DNA from: an uncultured Flavihumibacter sp.
GTDB lineage: Bacteria; Bacteroidota; Bacteroidia; Chitinophagales; Chitinophagaceae
Length of the DNA: 64,000 bases
NCBI GenBank assembly: GCA_902168105.1
Contig: CABHOY010000055.1
Span: 1 to 64,000 of the forward strand
Reading direction: 5' to 3'
Shown here: piece after piece, positions 24,773 through 33,202 of the stretch
Position numbering within the stretch: the first letter of the stretch is position 1
Layout: every line of letters starts with the position of its first letter
Program-made: the position numbers and the translations under genes
The notes under the pieces: generated by a model
Databases searched by the model: none
What the model saw: the letters and a program-made list of their open reading frames with translations, nothing else
Told to the model about the DNA's origin: nothing

Positions 24773-27220
24773 TTATCTGGCTGATCTGATGATATCAGCA
24801 AATATACCGGAAGCCGTTACATCTGCCCCCGCACCGGCGCCTTTTACGATCAGTGGTTGTTCCGCATAGCGGTTGGTGGTATAGAGTACGATATTGTCTT
24901 TCCCTTCGAGTTTAAAGAATGGATGATCGGGAGCGATGGATTGTAATCCAACAGAGGCCTTTCCATTTTCATAGCGGGCTACGAATTTCAGGCGTTTACC
25001 TTCAGCATCCGCCTTTTCACGGAGTGCCAGGAAATGTCCCTTATGTACATCCAGTTGCTCATAGAAAGCATCTACAGAAGGAGCTTCTAAAGCTTCTACA
25101 GGAAGGAAGGAATGGTTTGTGATATCATCCAGTTCCATCCTGGCACCGCTTTCGCGTGCGAGGATCAGGATCTTGCGCATCACGTCTACACCGCTAAGAT
25201 CTATACGTGGGTCTGGTTCCGTGTAACCTTCGTCCTGTGCGGCTTTCACTACCTCGCGGAAGTTGGCGCCGTTAACGAAATTATTGAATACGAAGTTGAG
25301 ACTACCACTTAATACAGCTTCAATACTGTTCACTTTATCGCCGCTGCGGATCAGGTCATTCAATGTATTGATGACTGGTAAGCCTGCGCCAACGTTGGTT
25401 TCAAAAAGGAAGGATGCATTGTATTTACGGGCCAGGTCTTTCAGGCTCTTATAATATTCATAGTCTGAAGAGCAGGCGATCTTGTTACAGGTCACCACGG
25501 AAATACCATGCTGGAGGAACTCTCCGTAGGTAGCAGCAACATCCTTACTGGCAGTATTATCGACAAATACGCTGTTGCGCAGGTTGAGTGATTTTATCTT
25601 TTGCGCGAAGGCCACCATGTCAGAAGATTCGCCACCTTCAAGCACAGACTTCCATTCAGCAAGATGGATAGCTTCATGACCGAAAGCCATTTTTTTACTG
25701 TTGGCGACACCGGCTACACGTACGTGCAGGCCGAGTTCATTCATGAGATATTTATGTTGCTGCTGTAGTTGTTCTATCAGTTTGCTACCTACATTACCAA
25801 CACCTGCGATAAATACGTTGACCTGTTTGAGCGGTTCTTCGAAGAATGCTTCATGTATCACGTTGAGCGCTTTTTTAACATCTCCCTTATTGATCACAAC
25901 AGATATGTTCTTTTCGGTAGAGCCCTGTGCGATGGCGCGGATGTTCACACCGTTACGACCCAGTGCGGCAAAGAGTTTACCGCTGGTACCGTGGTGGTTT
26001 TTCATCTTATCGCCTACAACGGCAACGATGCTCATGTCTCTTTCAACGATAAGCGGTTCTATACGTTTTTCCAGTATTTCCTGAGAGAACTCACTGTCGA
26101 CCGCTGTTTTAGCCTTCAGCATATCCGGTTCATGGATACCTACGGTGATAGAGTGCTCGGAAGAACTTTGTGTGATGAGGATCACGTTAACGCGCTCACT
26201 CAGCAAAGCTTCGAACAGTCGTTTGGAGAAACCGGGGATACCCACCATGCCGCTGCCTTCCAGGGTGAGCAGCGCTATTTTCTGGATACCGCTGATACCT
26301 GTTACGGGGTAGTTACGGACGTCACCATCTTGTGTATGGATAAGTGTACCGTAATCGTCCGGAGCAAAGGTATTTTTGATCCAAATGGGAATGCGTTTGT
26401 CCATTACCGGTTGGATGGTGGGAGGATAGATCACTTTAGCCCCGAAGTGAGAAAGTTCCATTGCCTCTTCATAAGAGATATGCGGGATGGGAATAGCCTG
26501 TGAAACCATACGGGGATCGGCAGTCATCATACCACTCACGTCGGTCCATATATCCAGCACTTCTGCATGCAGGGCGGCGGCGATGATGGCAGCGGTATAA
26601 TCGGAACCGCCGCGACCGAGGGTAGTGGTTTCGTTATCTGTAGTAGCTGCAACGAAACCGGGAAGTACGACGAAATCAGCGCTTTGCTGCTGGTAGTACT
26701 GTGCGGTCTGATGGTTAGTAGCGAGGAAGTTGACTGCTGCGTTGCCAAAATTATTATCAGTAACGATCAGTTCGCGGCTATCTTTCCATGCGGCATTCAG
26801 TCCGCTGGATTTCAGTTTTTCCGCGAGGAGGTAGGAGGAAAGCAGCTCTCCGAAGCTCATGATCTTATCCAGCGACCGCGCACTTAGTTCTCCGACCTGA
26901 AAGATGCCATCACAGAGGATATCGAGGGTATTTAACCGCTTCTTCACCTGGCTGATGATGCCACTTTGTACAGTGATAGGGAATAGGGTGCGGATGGTAT
27001 CCAGGTGTTTATTTTCGATCTCCTGTAATACGTTCCTGTATTGTTCCTGTCCTTGTCCGGCGAGCTGTCCGCACTGGATCAGCTTATCGGTAATGCCACT
27101 CATGGCGGAGGCAACAATGGTAAAACGCCCATTCGGTTTTTTATGCTGTATGATATTACAAACCTGTTCTATGGATTGGGCGCTTCCCATGGAAGTTCCG
27201 CCGAATTTTAATACTTGCAT
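24773..27220 (-). CDS. thrA: Bifunctional aspartokinase/homoserine dehydrogenase
   Basis: An 815-residue fusion: aspartate kinase (residues 1 to about 290, starting MQVLKFGGTSMGSA), two ACT regulatory domains (about 310-455) and homoserine dehydrogenase (about 465-812, with the Rossmann start FIAGVGNVGSKLIEQL). It catalyses the first and third steps from aspartate to threonine and in relatives is feedback-inhibited by threonine. A start 51 bases upstream is possible, but the ATG at 27220 gives the canonical N-terminus. It heads the thrABC operon, behind a candidate attenuator. A second aspartokinase lies at the right edge of the window. Confidence 0.97.
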   Translation of the reverse strand: MQVLKFGGTSMGSAQSIEQVCNIIQHKKPNGRFTIVASAMSGITDKLIQCGQLAGQGQEQYRNVLQEIENKHLDTIRTLFPITVQSGIISQVKKRLNTLDILCDGIFQVGELSARSLDKIMSFGELLSSYLLAEKLKSSGLNAAWKDSRELIVTDNNFGNAAVNFLATNHQTAQYYQQQSADFVVLPGFVAATTDNETTTLGRGGSDYTAAIIAAALHAEVLDIWTDVSGMMTADPRMVSQAIPIPHISYEEAMELSHFGAKVIYPPTIQPVMDKRIPIWIKNTFAPDDYGTLIHTQDGDVRNYPVTGISGIQKIALLTLEGSGMVGIPGFSKRLFEALLSERVNVILITQSSSEHSITVGIHEPDMLKAKTAVDSEFSQEILEKRIEPLIVERDMSIVAVVGDKMKNHHGTSGKLFAALGRNGVNIRAIAQGSTEKNISVVINKGDVKKALNVIHEAFFEEPLKQVNVFIAGVGNVGSKLIEQLQQQHKYLMNELGLHVRVAGVANSKKMAFGHEAIHLAEWKSVLEGGESSDMVAFAQKIKSLNLRNSVFVDNTASKDVAATYGEFLQHGISVVTCNKIACSSDYEYYKSLKDLARKYNASFLFETNVGAGLPVINTLNDLIRSGDKVNSIEAVLSGSLNFVFNNFVNGANFREVVKAAQDEGYTEPDPRIDLSGVDVMRKILILARESGARMELDDITNHSFLPVEALEAPSVDAFYEQLDVHKGHFLALREKADAEGKRLKFVARYENGKASVGLQSIAPDHPFFKLEGKDNIVLYTTNRYAEQPLIVKGAGAGADVTASGIFADIIRSAR

Positions 27221-27244
27221 GTCTGAAGATGTTGATACGTAAAA

Positions 27245-27322
27245 AGTCCTGTCCCTTTGCGGGTGTACCACCTGCGGTGGTCGTTGGATGATATGTGAAT
27301 ATTAACCCCGCACCGGGGTTGT
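27245..27322 (-). promoter_or_regulatory. Candidate thr attenuator hairpins
   Basis: Between the leader stop and thrA, on the minus strand, there are a hairpin AACCCCG/CGGGGTT (27304-27320, covering the leader stop) and a hairpin ACCACC/GGTGGT (27267-27281). The 3' arm of the first (TGCGGG) can pair instead with CCCGCA near 27256-27261, and T5 follows at 27241-27245. Mutually exclusive pairings of this kind fit transcription attenuation, though the final terminator stem is not strong. Confidence 0.45.
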
Positions 27323-27406
27323 AATAGATGTAATTGTAATAGTGCTGATGCTTGCGCCGGAGATGGAGCAAGAAGCAGATGTGAAGTATGTAACTATCGG
27401 TAGCAC
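27302..27406 (-). CDS. Candidate thr operon leader peptide
   Basis: On the minus strand a short frame runs from a GTG at 27406 to TAA at 27302. Its last 15 codons read I-S-T-I-T-I-T-S-I-T-T-P-V-R-G, with five Thr and four Ile in eleven residues, the same pattern as enterobacterial thrL. The stop lies at the end of a GC-rich hairpin and 81 bases before thrA. The GTG start is unsure because no ATG is in frame and the frame stays open further upstream. The Thr/Ile codon run is the real evidence; ribosome stalling there would report Thr and Ile supply. Confidence 0.6.
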   Translation of the reverse strand: MLPIVTYFTSASCSISGASISTITITSITTPVRG

Positions 27407-27608
27407 TATTAGGAATAATTTACTTTTCGCTAACAAAAGTCTGGAAATACTTTTGGATTAGCAAATCAATTGTCAAAGTTTTGAAATTATTTAAATTTTG
27501 GTAGGGAAAATTGTAAAAAATTCCGGGTAACGGACAGGGCTGGACAAATTTGCTGATTTTCAAGGGGAAAGGGGTGTTGTTAGGTTGCAGGGGGCTTCAT
27601 ATATGCTT

Positions 27609-27652
27609 TATACATGACGTATACATGGCGTATACATGGCGTATATGTGGAC
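27609..27652. repeat. Four 11-bp tandem direct repeats
   Basis: Four head-to-tail copies of about TATACATGGCG: 27609-27619, 27620-27630 and 27631-27641 differ by at most one base, and 27642-27652 is a weaker copy. The 11-bp period is one helical turn. They lie just upstream of a promoter-like TACATTTG box at 27678. Confidence 0.75.
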
Positions 27653-27677
27653 TTGATCATCTTCGGGGTGATTTCCT

Positions 27678-27685
27678 TACATTTG
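27678..27685 (+). promoter_or_regulatory. Promoter -7 box upstream of hmgA
   Basis: TACATTTG matches TAnnTTTG exactly, with a TTG about 21 bases upstream. It is about 300 bases before the hmgA start, so the transcript would have a long 5' leader or serve a gene I cannot see; no convincing ORF lies in 27686-27988. Confidence 0.4.
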
Positions 27686-27988
27686 CCCTAACCACGTTAT
27701 TCATGCCTTATTTCCGCAATTTCACATATCATATAGACAAGCGCCGCTGGAAGTATTGCTTCCTGCTGGAGGGCATTGTAAGCCGGTAGGACACATTCCG
27801 GTACTCCGCACTCCAATCTGGTCATTCGCCGCCGGCGGATGCTTATTTCATTATTTACAGCTTTTAGTACCAGATACCGGTACGGAATACTTGTCGGACA
27901 GTCAGATTGCTTTTATTATTGTCATGAAATTGTCATTCAATTTCCACGGTCTACTGCCGGAAGGCAGGAGACAGAAAAACCATTCATT

Positions 27989-29146
27989 ATGCCTCATTAT
28001 CATAAACTGGGAAATATCCCTCATAAACGTCATACACAATTCCGGAAACCGGACGGTACGCTCTATTCTGAACAGCTGTTCTCTACGGAAGGATTTTCGT
28101 CTAACTCTACCTTGTTATATCATTGTCATCCTCCTACCGAGATCGTGAAGGTGGATGAACCTTATAGCGTAGCTCCCCGTATTGCGGAAGAGAAGATGTT
28201 GAAGCACCGGAGCTTCCAGGGGTTTAATATTAAGCCGGAAGATGATTATCTGCAGAGCAGAAAGCCTGTGCTGGTGAACAGTGATTGTCATATTTCGCTG
28301 GCCGCGCCCCGGCAGAGCATGACGGACTATTTTTATAAGAACGCAGACGCTGATGAGCTGATCTTTGTACATGAAGGATCTGGTGTATTGCATACCCAAT
28401 ACGGGCAATTATCTTTCGGGTATGGCGATTACCTGCAGGTGCCGAGGGGAACTATTTACCAGATAAAGTTTACAGGGACGGAGAATCGTTTATTCATTGT
28501 TGAATCATTCAGTCCTATTCGTTACCCGAAACGATATCTCAGCCAGTATGGGCAATTACTGGAGCATGCACCTTATTGTGAACGCGATATCAGGCAGCCG
28601 CAGAACCTTGAGACGATCGATGAAGCGGGTGATTTCCTGATCCGTATCAAGAAGAAAGGCGTGATGTACCCTATTCATTATGCGCATCATCCTTTTGATG
28701 TTGTTGGATGGGATGGTTGTGAATACCCTTTTGCTTTTTCCATTCATGATTTTGAACCGATCACGGGACGTGTACATCAGCCGCCTCCGGTACACCAGAC
28801 TTTCGAAGGACATAACTTTGTCGTATGTTCGTTTTGTCCGAGGTTGTTCGATTATCATCCGGAGTCTATTCCTGCGCCATACAACCACAGTAATATAGAC
28901 AGCGATGAAGTGTTGTATTATGTAGACGGTGATTTCATGAGCCGCAAAAATGTAACAAGGGGGATGATCACATTGCATCCGGGCGGTATTCCGCATGGAC
29001 CGCATCCGGGCGCGGTGCAAAAGAGCATCGGAGCAAAGGAAACGAAGGAACTAGCGGTAATGGTTGATACGTTTCATCCTTTGCAGATCACGCAGGACGC
29101 ACTCGGTATAGAAGATGAAAGATATGTGATGAGTTGGGCTGAGTAG
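27989..29146 (+). CDS. hmgA: Homogentisate 1,2-dioxygenase
   Basis: A 385-residue Fe(II) enzyme opening the ring of homogentisate to maleylacetoacetate in tyrosine and phenylalanine breakdown. The start MPHYHKLGNIPHKRHTQF, the double-cupin middle, the HYAHHPFDVVGWDG block and the C-terminal HPGGIPHGPHPG are all typical of the short bacterial form. The frame is open upstream to 27839, but the ATG at 27989 matches the family N-terminus. The next pathway enzyme upstream, hppD, is 6 kb away in the same direction; maleylacetoacetate isomerase and fumarylacetoacetase are not in the window. Confidence 0.95.
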   Translation: MPHYHKLGNIPHKRHTQFRKPDGTLYSEQLFSTEGFSSNSTLLYHCHPPTEIVKVDEPYSVAPRIAEEKMLKHRSFQGFNIKPEDDYLQSRKPVLVNSDCHISLAAPRQSMTDYFYKNADADELIFVHEGSGVLHTQYGQLSFGYGDYLQVPRGTIYQIKFTGTENRLFIVESFSPIRYPKRYLSQYGQLLEHAPYCERDIRQPQNLETIDEAGDFLIRIKKKGVMYPIHYAHHPFDVVGWDGCEYPFAFSIHDFEPITGRVHQPPPVHQTFEGHNFVVCSFCPRLFDYHPESIPAPYNHSNIDSDEVLYYVDGDFMSRKNVTRGMITLHPGGIPHGPHPGAVQKSIGAKETKELAVMVDTFHPLQITQDALGIEDERYVMSWAE

Positions 29147-29249
29147 CAGCGTAGAGCAAGACTATTTTTATTCGTAGTAAAGATTACTAAGCCGGAATTT
29201 ATATTTTTATACCCACCTACAACAGACAAGTAAACAGAAATCAAATAAT

Positions 29250-30242
29250 ATGGAATACAGGCAATTAGGAGAAAGCGATCTTAAAGTTTCAGCAATTACA
29301 TTTGGAGCATGGGCCATTGGTGGCTGGATGTGGGGAGGAACTGAGCATAATGATGCAGTGAGAGCAATTCACGCATCAGTTGATGAAGGAGTGACCTCAA
29401 TTGATACAGCGCCGGTTTATGGACAGGGATTGAGTGAGGAGCTGACAGGAGAGGCATTAAAGGGTCTTGACAGAAGTAAGGTCCAGGTGTTGACGAAATT
29501 TGGGATGCGTTGGGACCTGGCGCTCGGTTCACTTGCATTTAAGAGTAAAGACAACAGCGGAAAAGATATCGATGTATACAAATACGCCGGCAAGGAAAGT
29601 GTGATCCTGGAGTGTGAAAACAGTCTCAGGAGACTGGGCACAGATTACATTGACCTGTACCAGATCCACTGGCCTGATGTAACAACACCTATCGAGGAAA
29701 CGTTTGAGGCTGTTTTACGTTTGAAGGAGCAGGGGAAGATCCGCGAAGCGGGCGTAAGTAACTACAACGTGGAACAGATGAAAGCTGCTGATAAGGTGGT
29801 TAAACTTGCCTCCAACCAAGTGCCTTTCAGCATGGTGGAAAGAGAGATTGAAAAGGAGCTTGTACCGTACTGCATAGAGAACAAAAAAGGTATTCTGGCT
29901 TACAGCCCGCTACAGAGAGGTATCCTGAGTGGTAAGATGAGAGCAGGACATCATTTTGGGGAGGGCGATAATCGTCCGGCCACAAAGGCTTATCAACCGG
30001 AGAACCTGAACCGTATTAACGCCTTCCTTGATCAGATCAAGCCGATGGCTGAAAGCAAGAGTGCAACGCTGGCTCAGTTGGTAATCCGCTGGACGCTTGA
30101 GCGTCCTGGTATTACCGTAGCACTGGTTGGTGCACGTAATGCAGAGCAGGCAATACAGAATGCGAGAGCGATCAATATTAAACTGAGCGCAGAAGAAATA
30201 AAATTCATCAACGATAAGCTGTACCAGGTGCAGCTCGTTTAA
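29250..30242 (+). CDS. Aldo/keto reductase
   Basis: A 330-residue NADPH-dependent oxidoreductase of the YajO/YghZ-like group. The catalytic set is visible: Asp and Tyr in DTAPVYGQG, Lys in LTKFG and His in YQIHWPD; the C-terminal cofactor part is VALVGARNAEQ. It reduces aldehydes or ketones; the substrate cannot be inferred. Start ATG at 29250. Confidence 0.94.
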   Translation: MEYRQLGESDLKVSAITFGAWAIGGWMWGGTEHNDAVRAIHASVDEGVTSIDTAPVYGQGLSEELTGEALKGLDRSKVQVLTKFGMRWDLALGSLAFKSKDNSGKDIDVYKYAGKESVILECENSLRRLGTDYIDLYQIHWPDVTTPIEETFEAVLRLKEQGKIREAGVSNYNVEQMKAADKVVKLASNQVPFSMVEREIEKELVPYCIENKKGILAYSPLQRGILSGKMRAGHHFGEGDNRPATKAYQPENLNRINAFLDQIKPMAESKSATLAQLVIRWTLERPGITVALVGARNAEQAIQNARAINIKLSAEEIKFINDKLYQVQLV

Positions 30243-30360
30243 ACCTACAATGTCAGCATCCGGTACAGTTCAGGATTGTGTGTACCGTATCACTTCATTG
30301 ATAGCTGGTCCCTTCAGTTGGCCACAAAGCTTCTGCAGGTTACAGGTCAATCGGACAGTG

Positions 30361-30408
30361 AAAAATAGCAACCGGGTCGTTCCTAAAGGGATGGCCCGGT
30401 TTGCTTTT
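30361..30408. terminator. Terminator after aldo/keto reductase
   Basis: AGCAACCGGGTC pairs with GGCCCGGTTTGCT, with A5 before and T4 after the stem, giving a terminator-like hairpin with one bulge. Confidence 0.6.
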
Positions 30409-30449
30409 AGGAAGATGATTTTTGTCATAGGCTACTTTTACAGGATCTG

Positions 30450-30457
30450 TACATTTG
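30450..30457 (+). promoter_or_regulatory. Desaturase promoter -7 box
   Basis: TACATTTG, an exact TAnnTTTG match, 24 bases before the desaturase ATG at 30482. No well-spaced -33 TTTG is seen. Confidence 0.45.
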
Positions 30458-30481
30458 AGTAACCCTACAAAATTCCTATAC

Positions 30482-31264
30482 ATGACACATTCGGAAATAA
30501 TAAAAAAGGTAGCCTGGAAAGATCTCAAAGATCTTTCTGTCAGGGAAATGCTGATCGAAAATAACCTGACCCTTCCCTGGTTGTTCTCCTCATGGGTACT
30601 GGCATATTTCGGGTATTATATATTTGCATTGCCTTGTTCCGCCTTCTTCTTTCTGACAGGTTTACGGCAGGTACATAACGGATTTCACAACTCGCTCGGT
30701 ACTAACAGGTTCCTGACATGGTTTACGCTTTTTTCGAACAGTGTGCTGATGATGGCATCTATTCATGCGGTGAAGTTCAATCATATCCGGCATCATAAGT
30801 ATTGTTTGTCTGACGAGGACTATGAAGGGAAATCGGCCGGCATGAGCTGGTATGGCGCTATCTTTTACGGTCCTGTTCATATGTTCCTGATCCATAAAGT
30901 AACATTACAGATCGGTAATAGTAAGTATGTAAAGAATGTGCTGGCGGAGCTGACTGCTATTGCCATTTTTACGTTTATCGTGTTTTATTTTAAGATACCT
31001 TTTCTCATCTATCACATCATCGTAATGGTGATAGGAGAGTTCCTGATGGCATTCTTTGCTGTGTGGACGGTGCATCATGATACGGACGAGCATCCCGAGC
31101 TGGCAAGGACACAACGGGGCGGCTGGAAGAATAAAATTACTTTCAGCATGTTCTATCACCTGGAACATCATTTATTTCCTGCGGTGCCTACTATTAAGTT
31201 ACCGGAGCTTGCAAGGCGTATAGATCAGGTATTGCCGGAGCTGGAGAAGAAGACTACTTTCTGA
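30482..31264 (+). CDS. Membrane fatty acid desaturase/hydroxylase family protein
   Basis: A 260-residue integral membrane di-iron enzyme. The His clusters of the family are present: HNGFHN, HIRHHKYC and, near the C-terminus, HHDTDEHPE and YHLEHHLFP. Three or four hydrophobic segments separate them. It is short for an acyl-lipid desaturase and could instead act on carotenoids or other lipids. A TTG at 30455 could extend it, but the ATG at 30482 follows the promoter box properly. Its stop is 3 bases from the convergent Tet(X)-like gene's stop. Confidence 0.88.
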   Translation: MTHSEIIKKVAWKDLKDLSVREMLIENNLTLPWLFSSWVLAYFGYYIFALPCSAFFFLTGLRQVHNGFHNSLGTNRFLTWFTLFSNSVLMMASIHAVKFNHIRHHKYCLSDEDYEGKSAGMSWYGAIFYGPVHMFLIHKVTLQIGNSKYVKNVLAELTAIAIFTFIVFYFKIPFLIYHIIVMVIGEFLMAFFAVWTVHHDTDEHPELARTQRGGWKNKITFSMFYHLEHHLFPAVPTIKLPELARRIDQVLPELEKKTTF

Positions 31265-31267
31265 TGA

Positions 31268-32416
31268 TCAACTGACGATCTGCATCAGAAAAGGAATGGC
31301 ATCGGGGGAATGTAGTGCGGCCGTCGATTCCAGTGTCATGGCAGCTGTTGCGGATGCTCTTGCACGCATTTGTTGTTCGTATGCGGTAATAGCGGCATGT
31401 GTGTCAGGAAACGCATCATCTGTAAGAGAAAGGCCTAACTCTAAAGCATCCAGCATGGCCATGTTGACGCCTTCACCTGCATAGGGTGGCATGAGGTGTG
31501 CTGCGTCGCCAAGCATTGTCAGATCTGGCAAGGCTTCCCACGTTTGATCTAAAGGCATGCAATACTGTGGACGTGGAGTGAATTGTGACGCCGCGTTTTC
31601 AAACAGTTCATTCCAGATACTATTCCAGCCAGTGAAAGTTGTTTTGAACCAGTTAAATACTGCTGCTTTATCGGAGAAGTTGATACCGCAATCTTTGCTC
31701 CATGATTCTTCTGTTTTACAGCCAGTATAGAATACCAGGCTACCATCTCCTTTGGAACTTATGATAAGCGTTTTATCATCACCCATAGCAAAGATCTTTC
31801 CATTCCTCAGCAGGCGATGGATGTTCGGACTGGCGACGGCAGAATTGTACACGGCGCCTTCTACGATAGTGATCCCTGAATAGAAGGGCTTGATAGGAGT
31901 GATATAGGGACGGATCTTTGAGTTAGCGCCATCCGCAGCGATCACGATATCGGCTACTGCCGTGGAGCCATCCTGGAATGTCAGTAACCATGTGTCATTG
32001 AGACGTGTGAGGGATGCAAAGTGACTGTTCCAAATAACTGTGTCTGGTTGTAAGGAATCGAGGAGGATCTTTTTCAGTGGCCCGCGATCTATTTCCGGAC
32101 GGAAATGTTCTTCCTCACTGCTTGTTCTTTCATCACCTTCCATAAGGACGTTTGCATGTTTATCGACAATGCTTAACCTGTCTGCTCCGGGACGGTAATT
32201 AGCTTCGAATGCCTCCATCAATCCTGCTTCGCGTAATGCTTTTAATCCTGATTCATAATGGAGATCAAGTGTAGCGCCTTGCGACCGTGCGTTTTTACCA
32301 GGGTCTCTTTCATAGACTTTTACGTCGGTGTTCTTCATCTGGAGTATCCTTGCGAGTGTGAGCCCGCCGGGGCCTCCGCCTACAATAGCGATCTTCTTGT
32401 TTTTAATGGTGCTCAT
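31268..32416 (-). CDS. Tet(X)-like FAD-dependent monooxygenase
   Basis: A 382-residue class A flavoprotein monooxygenase. It has the dinucleotide-binding IVGGGPGGLTLARIL, the YERDPGKNAR and GATLDLH blocks, and the GDAAHLMPPYAGEGVNMAMLDAL flavin motif, in the same order as Tet(X). From memory of Tet(X), tetracycline-contacting residues Arg213, Phe224 and His234 align here with Lys, Ile and Val, so tetracycline is a doubtful substrate. It lies 25 bases after a TetR gene on the same strand, so it is probably induced by a small molecule that it oxidises. Confidence 0.9.
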   Translation of the reverse strand: MSTIKNKKIAIVGGGPGGLTLARILQMKNTDVKVYERDPGKNARSQGATLDLHYESGLKALREAGLMEAFEANYRPGADRLSIVDKHANVLMEGDERTSSEEEHFRPEIDRGPLKKILLDSLQPDTVIWNSHFASLTRLNDTWLLTFQDGSTAVADIVIAADGANSKIRPYITPIKPFYSGITIVEGAVYNSAVASPNIHRLLRNGKIFAMGDDKTLIISSKGDGSLVFYTGCKTEESWSKDCGINFSDKAAVFNWFKTTFTGWNSIWNELFENAASQFTPRPQYCMPLDQTWEALPDLTMLGDAAHLMPPYAGEGVNMAMLDALELGLSLTDDAFPDTHAAITAYEQQMRARASATAAMTLESTAALHSPDAIPFLMQIVS

Positions 32417-32441
32417 TTCTGTAGATTTATTGTTGCTGTTT

Positions 32442-33038
32442 TTACTTTAGCATACCTTTTATAACCGCATCGCAGCAATCGGCAAACAGTTTATCGGTGA
32501 TGATCTGTTTAGGTCGTTCGAGGAAGTCGAAGTATTCATTGACTAATTCAAACATGGGCGCGAATAATAGCGCTCTGTATGCTTCCTGTGGAAGCTTTCT
32601 GATAACGCCTGCTTTAGCGTTTAATTCGAAGAAGCGGTGTACAGGTGCGAAGTAATCACCTTCCTTTATATCTCTCTCCTGGTATGCTTTGTTAAGCAGG
32701 GGAGAGGATTTACCATATTGCATTAATGCAAAGGCATGCCTGTTATTCTTAAAATAGCGGAAGGCGTTTGTCCATAGTTTTTTTACGCCTGCAGCAAACT
32801 CCATATCGGGCGTGAATTTTTCCAGTATTGCCTTTTCGTATGCGCCGAGCACTTCGTCAATGAAAAGTTTGATAAGGAAGTCTTCCTTATTCTCATACTT
32901 AATGTAAATGGTACGGGGAGAGACGTTAGCCGCTTTCGCCAGTTTCTGCATACTGAGGTTTTCCAGGCCTTCTTCGGAGATGATCTGCAGGGCGATGGTC
33001 CGGATAGCCTCTTCTTTTTCCAGGTTTTTAGGTCTCAT
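32442..33038 (-). CDS. TetR/AcrR-family transcriptional regulator
   Basis: A 198-residue repressor with an N-terminal helix-turn-helix (LSMQKLAKAANVSPRTIYIKYENKEDFL at residues 23-50) and an all-helical ligand domain. It is divergent from the SDR gene at 33203 and precedes the Tet(X)-like monooxygenase. The palindrome at 33073-33094 overlaps its own promoter and is the likely operator. The ligand is unknown. Confidence 0.93.
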   Translation of the reverse strand: MRPKNLEKEEAIRTIALQIISEEGLENLSMQKLAKAANVSPRTIYIKYENKEDFLIKLFIDEVLGAYEKAILEKFTPDMEFAAGVKKLWTNAFRYFKNNRHAFALMQYGKSSPLLNKAYQERDIKEGDYFAPVHRFFELNAKAGVIRKLPQEAYRALLFAPMFELVNEYFDFLERPKQIITDKLFADCCDAVIKGMLK

Positions 33039-33066
33039 GAAAAGTTGTTATTTCCTATTTGTATAT

Positions 33067-33074
33067 CAAAAGTA
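33067..33074 (-). promoter_or_regulatory. TetR gene -7 promoter box
   Basis: On the minus strand this reads TACTTTTG, matching TAnnTTTG, 28 bases before the TetR ATG. It overlaps the left end of the palindrome at 33073-33094. Confidence 0.5.
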
Positions 33075-33094
33075 AGTAAATGTTTGTTTACTTA
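33073..33094. promoter_or_regulatory. Operator-like palindrome for the TetR regulator
   Basis: TAAGTAAA, six bases, TTTACTTA: a perfect 8+8 inverted repeat in the divergent region between the TetR and SDR genes. Its size fits a TetR-dimer site, and it covers the spacer upstream of the TetR -7 box, which suggests autorepression. Confidence 0.6.
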
Positions 33095-33170
33095 TAAAAT
33101 AATCTTCAATGAGCTTTCCAACAAATAACAATTGAGCTGTTTAACAAAACAGGGAGGGGGTATCTGCATC

Positions 33171-33178
33171 TACCTTTG
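33171..33178 (+). promoter_or_regulatory. SDR gene -7 promoter box
   Basis: TACCTTTG matches TAnnTTTG, 24 bases before the SDR ATG at 33203. Confidence 0.5.
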
Positions 33179-33202
33179 TTGTACACAAGTAAATAGAACA
33201 TT

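Noticed and set aside
27156..27371. A 71-codon minus-strand frame overlapping the start of thrA
   Set aside because: It begins with TTG, overlaps thrA out of frame and is rich in Tyr/His/Asn only because it is the shifted reading of the Thr/Ile leader codons.
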